Origin: an uncultured Prevotella sp.
GTDB lineage: Bacteria > Bacteroidota > Bacteroidia > Bacteroidales > Bacteroidaceae
Direction: 5' to 3'
Assembly: GCA_934196725.1 (NCBI GenBank)
Contig: CAKPWR010000058.1
Coordinates: forward strand, 1 to 16,738
DNA: 16,738 bases
Both the position numbers and the translations under genes were made by a program. Below, in pieces: positions 14,131 through 16,738 of the stretch. Position 1 is the first letter of the stretch. Each line of letters begins with the position of its first letter. A model generated the notes under the pieces. The model ran no database searches. It was given only the letters and a program-made list of their open reading frames with translations, and was not told the DNA's origin.

Positions 14131-15723
14131 TTAGTTTTTGTTCTCAACAGCTGCCTTTTCAATGGCAAGGCCAGCCTTGTAAGTTTCAATATACTTGTCG
14201 AAACCAGCTACGTCTTCTGCAGTAGGCGCGATTTCAACACCAGTATTGCCGGCAAATACCTTCTTGTCGAGGTAATCAGCCAGGCTCAGCTTCTCTGCAT
14301 TGTTTACGAGGTAGCCTGCGAGCAGGGCAATACCCCATGCACCGCCTTCGCCTGCAGTCTCCATGACAGAGATTGGGGAGTTGATGGCTGCTGCGAGGAT
14401 GCGCTGACCTACACCCTTGGTCTTGAACAAACCGCCATGACCGGTGATGCGGTCTACCTGAACCTTCTCGTCCTTGAACAATACGTCGTTACCAATCTTC
14501 AATACAGCTACTGAAGCGTAGAGGTTGGCGCGCATGAAGTTGGCGAGGTTGAAGTGGTCGTTGGCAGAACGTACGAACATTGGGCGACCTTCAGCCAAAC
14601 CTGTTACAGGCTCACCAGAGATATAGTTGTAAGCAATCAAGCCACCGCAATCTGCATCGCCCTCGAGAGCGTGATTGTAGAGCTTGCCGAATACTTCGTT
14701 CATGTCTACTGGAACGCCGAGCAACTCCTGATACTGCTTGAACAAACCAACCCAAGCATTGAGGTCAGAAGTACAGTTGTTGCAATGAACCATGGCAACT
14801 GGACTACCATCTGGAGTTGTCACCATATCAATGACTTCGTAAGGTTGGCTCAAGGCTTTCTCCAATACGATCATAGAGAAAGAAGAAGTACCTGCACTGA
14901 CGTTACCTGTGCGCTGACGGACAGCGTTGGTAGCTACCATACCAGTACCTGCATCACCCTCTGGAGGACAGAGAGGAGTACCAGCCTGGAGAGTGCCTGA
15001 TGGGTCGAGCTTCTTGGCACCTTCTTCGGTCAGGACGCCAGCGTCTTCGCCTGCGTTCAAAACCTCAGGGAGAATGTCGAGAATCTTCCAGCCCAGGTTC
15101 TTAGGCTCGATGAGCTTATCGAACTTAGCCACCATCTCAGCATCGTAGTTGTTGGTGTTGGAATCGATAGGGAGCATACCTGATGCATCGCCTACGCCCA
15201 GAACCTTCTTACCTGTGAGCTGCCAGTGAATGTAACCGGCGAGAGTAGTCAGGAAGTCAATCTTGTTGATGTGCTCCTCACCGTTCAGGATAGCCTGGTA
15301 AACGTGAGAGATGCTCCAACGCAATGGGATGTTGAAGTGGAAGAGCTCTGAAAGCTCGGCTGCAGCCTTGGCTGTATTGGTGTTGCGCCATGTGCGGAAA
15401 GGAACGAGGATGTTCTCATCCTTGCCGAAAGCCATGTAGCCGTGCATCATCGCAGAAATACCGATGGCAGCCAACTGCTTGATTTCGCAGTCGTACTCAG
15501 CCTTCACGTTCTTGCGGAGGTCAGCGTAGCAATCCTGCAAACCTTTCCAGATGGTGTCGATGCTGTAAGTCCAGAGACCATCAACCAACTGGTTTTCCCA
15601 CTCAAAGCTACCCTGTGCGATAGGGTTGTTGTCGGTGTCAATCAAGACAGCCTTGATTCGGGTAGAGCCAAACTCAATACCGAGAATGGCTTTACCTGAT
15701 TCTATAATAGTTTTTGCGCTCAT
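14131..15723 (-). CDS. araB: FGGY-family carbohydrate kinase, probable L-ribulokinase
   Basis: A 530-residue FGGY kinase of the sugar kinase/actin fold. The ATG at 15723 is chosen over an in-frame TTG at 15753 because it gives the usual N-terminus and is preceded by an AAAGAATGAAAC purine-rich stretch. The phosphate-1 motif is FGSTRIK (18-24), the substrate region includes MMHGYMAFG (92-100), the catalytic base is expected at Asp257 in PPEGDAGTG, and the adenosine-side motifs are NVSAGTSSF (274-282) and HGGLF in the C-terminal half. It phosphorylates a ketopentose, by context L-ribulose made by AraA, to L-ribulose 5-phosphate in the cytoplasm. By sequence alone xylulokinase cannot be excluded, since these proteins are diverged from E. 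coli AraB. It lies 91 bp after araA and 86 bp before the GH51 gene. Confidence 0.85.
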   Translation of the reverse strand: MSAKTIIESGKAILGIEFGSTRIKAVLIDTDNNPIAQGSFEWENQLVDGLWTYSIDTIWKGLQDCYADLRKNVKAEYDCEIKQLAAIGISAMMHGYMAFGKDENILVPFRTWRNTNTAKAAAELSELFHFNIPLRWSISHVYQAILNGEEHINKIDFLTTLAGYIHWQLTGKKVLGVGDASGMLPIDSNTNNYDAEMVAKFDKLIEPKNLGWKILDILPEVLNAGEDAGVLTEEGAKKLDPSGTLQAGTPLCPPEGDAGTGMVATNAVRQRTGNVSAGTSSFSMIVLEKALSQPYEVIDMVTTPDGSPVAMVHCNNCTSDLNAWVGLFKQYQELLGVPVDMNEVFGKLYNHALEGDADCGGLIAYNYISGEPVTGLAEGRPMFVRSANDHFNLANFMRANLYASVAVLKIGNDVLFKDEKVQVDRITGHGGLFKTKGVGQRILAAAINSPISVMETAGEGGAWGIALLAGYLVNNAEKLSLADYLDKKVFAGNTGVEIAPTAEDVAGFDKYIETYKAGLAIEKAAVENKN

Positions 15724-15781
15724 TATTGTTTCATTCTTTAATGTAAAGAACAAAGAGAAAAGCCTTGAAAATCATTCGAAT

Positions 15782-15809
15782 TCTTCACTCTTCGTTCTTC
15801 ACTCTTCAC
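15782..15809 (-). repeat. Heptamer tandem repeat between araA and ribulokinase
   Basis: Four contiguous heptamers. On the minus strand they read GTGAAGA, GTGAAGA, ACGAAGA, GTGAAGA. The same GTGAAGA word occurs once on the plus strand at 10164-10170 upstream of rpiB. The purine-rich transcript could contain several weak ribosome-binding-like GAAGA words. Copy-number change would alter intergenic spacing. Confidence 0.8.
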
Positions 15810-15814
15810 TTAAA

Positions 15815-16738
15815 TTATCTCAACGCCTTGTTAAGCATGTAGTAAATCTCGTTGTTGCGGAGCTGCTGCTTGAAGCTGCTGATAGTTGTGTTCTTGTCGA
15901 TGTTGACGAACTCAATACCGAGAATCTCGCAGAAGTCTTCCCAGTACTCAGCAGTGATATCGTAAGAGAATGCACTGTGGTGAGTACCACCAGCGAGGAT
16001 CCAAGCACCTGCACCAATCTCGAAGGTTGGCTGTGGAACCCAAAGAGCTGAAGCTACAGGGAGCTTAGGCATTGCCTTTGGCTCGATGCACTCTACCTCA
16101 CTTGCGATGAGACGGAAACGGTTGCCGAGGTCAACTACAGTTGCCTTAACACCCTTACCTGTCTTAGATGTGAACACGAGGCGGGCAGTCTGCTGCTTGC
16201 GGATACCGATGCCGAGGAAGTGAACCTCGAGCTTTGGCTTGTCTGAAGCGATCAATGGGCAAACCTCGAGCATGTGGCTCTGGAGGCTAGATGTGCGGTC
16301 CTCAGCGAAGTTGAGTGTGTAGTCCTCGAGGAATGAGCAACCCTTCTCCAAGCCCTGGTTCATTACCCAGAGTGTGCGGTAGAGGCAAGCTGTCTTCCAG
16401 TCACCCTCAGCACCGAAACCATAACCCTCTGCCATCAGGCGCTGTGAAGCCAAACCAGGAATCTGGTCGAAACCGCAGAAGTTTGGATCGTCGATGTCAG
16501 CATCGCCGAGGTCATCGAAGTTGGTTGTGAATGCTACTGCGTTCTCATCCTTCAATACGCGACGGAGAGCGATCTCAGCCTTAGCTGCGTTCTTCACCTT
16601 CTCCCAATATACTTCCTCGCCAGACTCATCAATCTTGATGGTGTACTCCTTCTTGTACTCCTCAACGAGAGCATCAGCTTCTGCATCAGTTACCTTCTTG
16701 TAGTACTCCATGAGTGAAGATACTGGGTAGTAATCTAC
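15815..16738 (-). CDS. araA: L-arabinose isomerase, C-terminal part cut by window edge
   Basis: The frame is open from the right edge to the stop at 15815 (307 residues). An ATG at 16711 is internal, because the frame continues upstream as VDYYPVSSL. AraA converts L-arabinose to L-ribulose with a divalent metal in the cytoplasm. Counting from that internal Met, the metal ligands align with E. coli Glu306, Glu333 and His350 as Glu102 in AEGDWKT, Glu129 in LEDYT and His146 in SHMLEVCP, with identical spacing of 27 and 17 residues. GGTHHSAFS (241-249) supplies the fourth ligand, His450 in E. coli. From this alignment about 195 N-terminal residues lie outside the window. It is the first visible gene of the minus-strand arabinose unit; promoter and regulator are not visible. 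Confidence 0.95.
   Translation of the reverse strand, partial: VDYYPVSSLMEYYKKVTDAEADALVEEYKKEYTIKIDESGEEVYWEKVKNAAKAEIALRRVLKDENAVAFTTNFDDLGDADIDDPNFCGFDQIPGLASQRLMAEGYGFGAEGDWKTACLYRTLWVMNQGLEKGCSFLEDYTLNFAEDRTSSLQSHMLEVCPLIASDKPKLEVHFLGIGIRKQQTARLVFTSKTGKGVKATVVDLGNRFRLIASEVECIEPKAMPKLPVASALWVPQPTFEIGAGAWILAGGTHHSAFSYDITAEYWEDFCEILGIEFVNIDKNTTISSFKQQLRNNEIYYMLNKALR

Noticed and set aside
15724..15753. TTG start of the ribulokinase at 15753
   Set aside because: The ATG at 15723 gives the normal family N-terminus and has a better purine-rich site upstream.

Overview
The window looks like a gut Bacteroidota chromosome, most likely Prevotellaceae (Segatella/Prevotella copri-like). The evidence is Bacteroidota-type promoters (TTTG, then a spacer of about 20 bases, then TAnnTTTG), weak Shine-Dalgarno sites, secreted GH2, GH109 and GH51 glycosidases, a Bacteroidota-style transketolase with SDG in place of GDG, and intergenic DNA full of palindromic repeats. 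The species call is inference. There are ten protein genes, two of them cut by the window edges, and no rRNA, tRNA, insertion sequence or CRISPR array.

Layout. (1) 1-1630, minus strand: the N-terminus of mnmE (tRNA-modification GTPase) and a nucleoside phosphorylase with its own promoter, separated by 500 bp of repeats. (2) 1757-9591, plus strand: a serpin lipoprotein, a secreted GH109-type NAD-dependent glycosidase, and a 1306-residue secreted GH2 beta-galactosidase with a C-terminal F5/8C sugar-binding domain. These three are not tightly packed. Terminator-like hairpins and two inverted pairs of an 87-bp repeat lie between them, so they are probably separate transcription units with related jobs: trimming galactose and GalNAc ends of glycans, and protection from proteases. 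(3) 9702-16738, minus strand: araA (partial), an FGGY ribulokinase, a secreted GH51 alpha-L-arabinofuranosidase, transketolase and rpiB. This is an L-arabinose/pentose unit: arabinose is released from polymers outside the cytoplasm, isomerised to ribulose, phosphorylated, and passed into the non-oxidative pentose phosphate pathway. No L-ribulose-5-phosphate 4-epimerase, regulator or transporter is visible; these presumably lie beyond the right edge. The gaps of 86-158 bp each hold hairpins or small repeats.

The most unusual content is the non-coding DNA. A composite repeat occurs five times: box A of 20 bp, a spacer of 20-22 bp, palindromic box B, then box C, a near-copy of box A. One copy stands alone upstream of mnmE and four form two inverted pairs flanking the GH109 gene. 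One copy has box C with its stem arms changed in a base-pair-preserving way, which suggests selection for a hairpin. A second palindrome family with a GGATT...AATCC core and varying but complementary outer arms fills the mnmE-phosphorylase gap.
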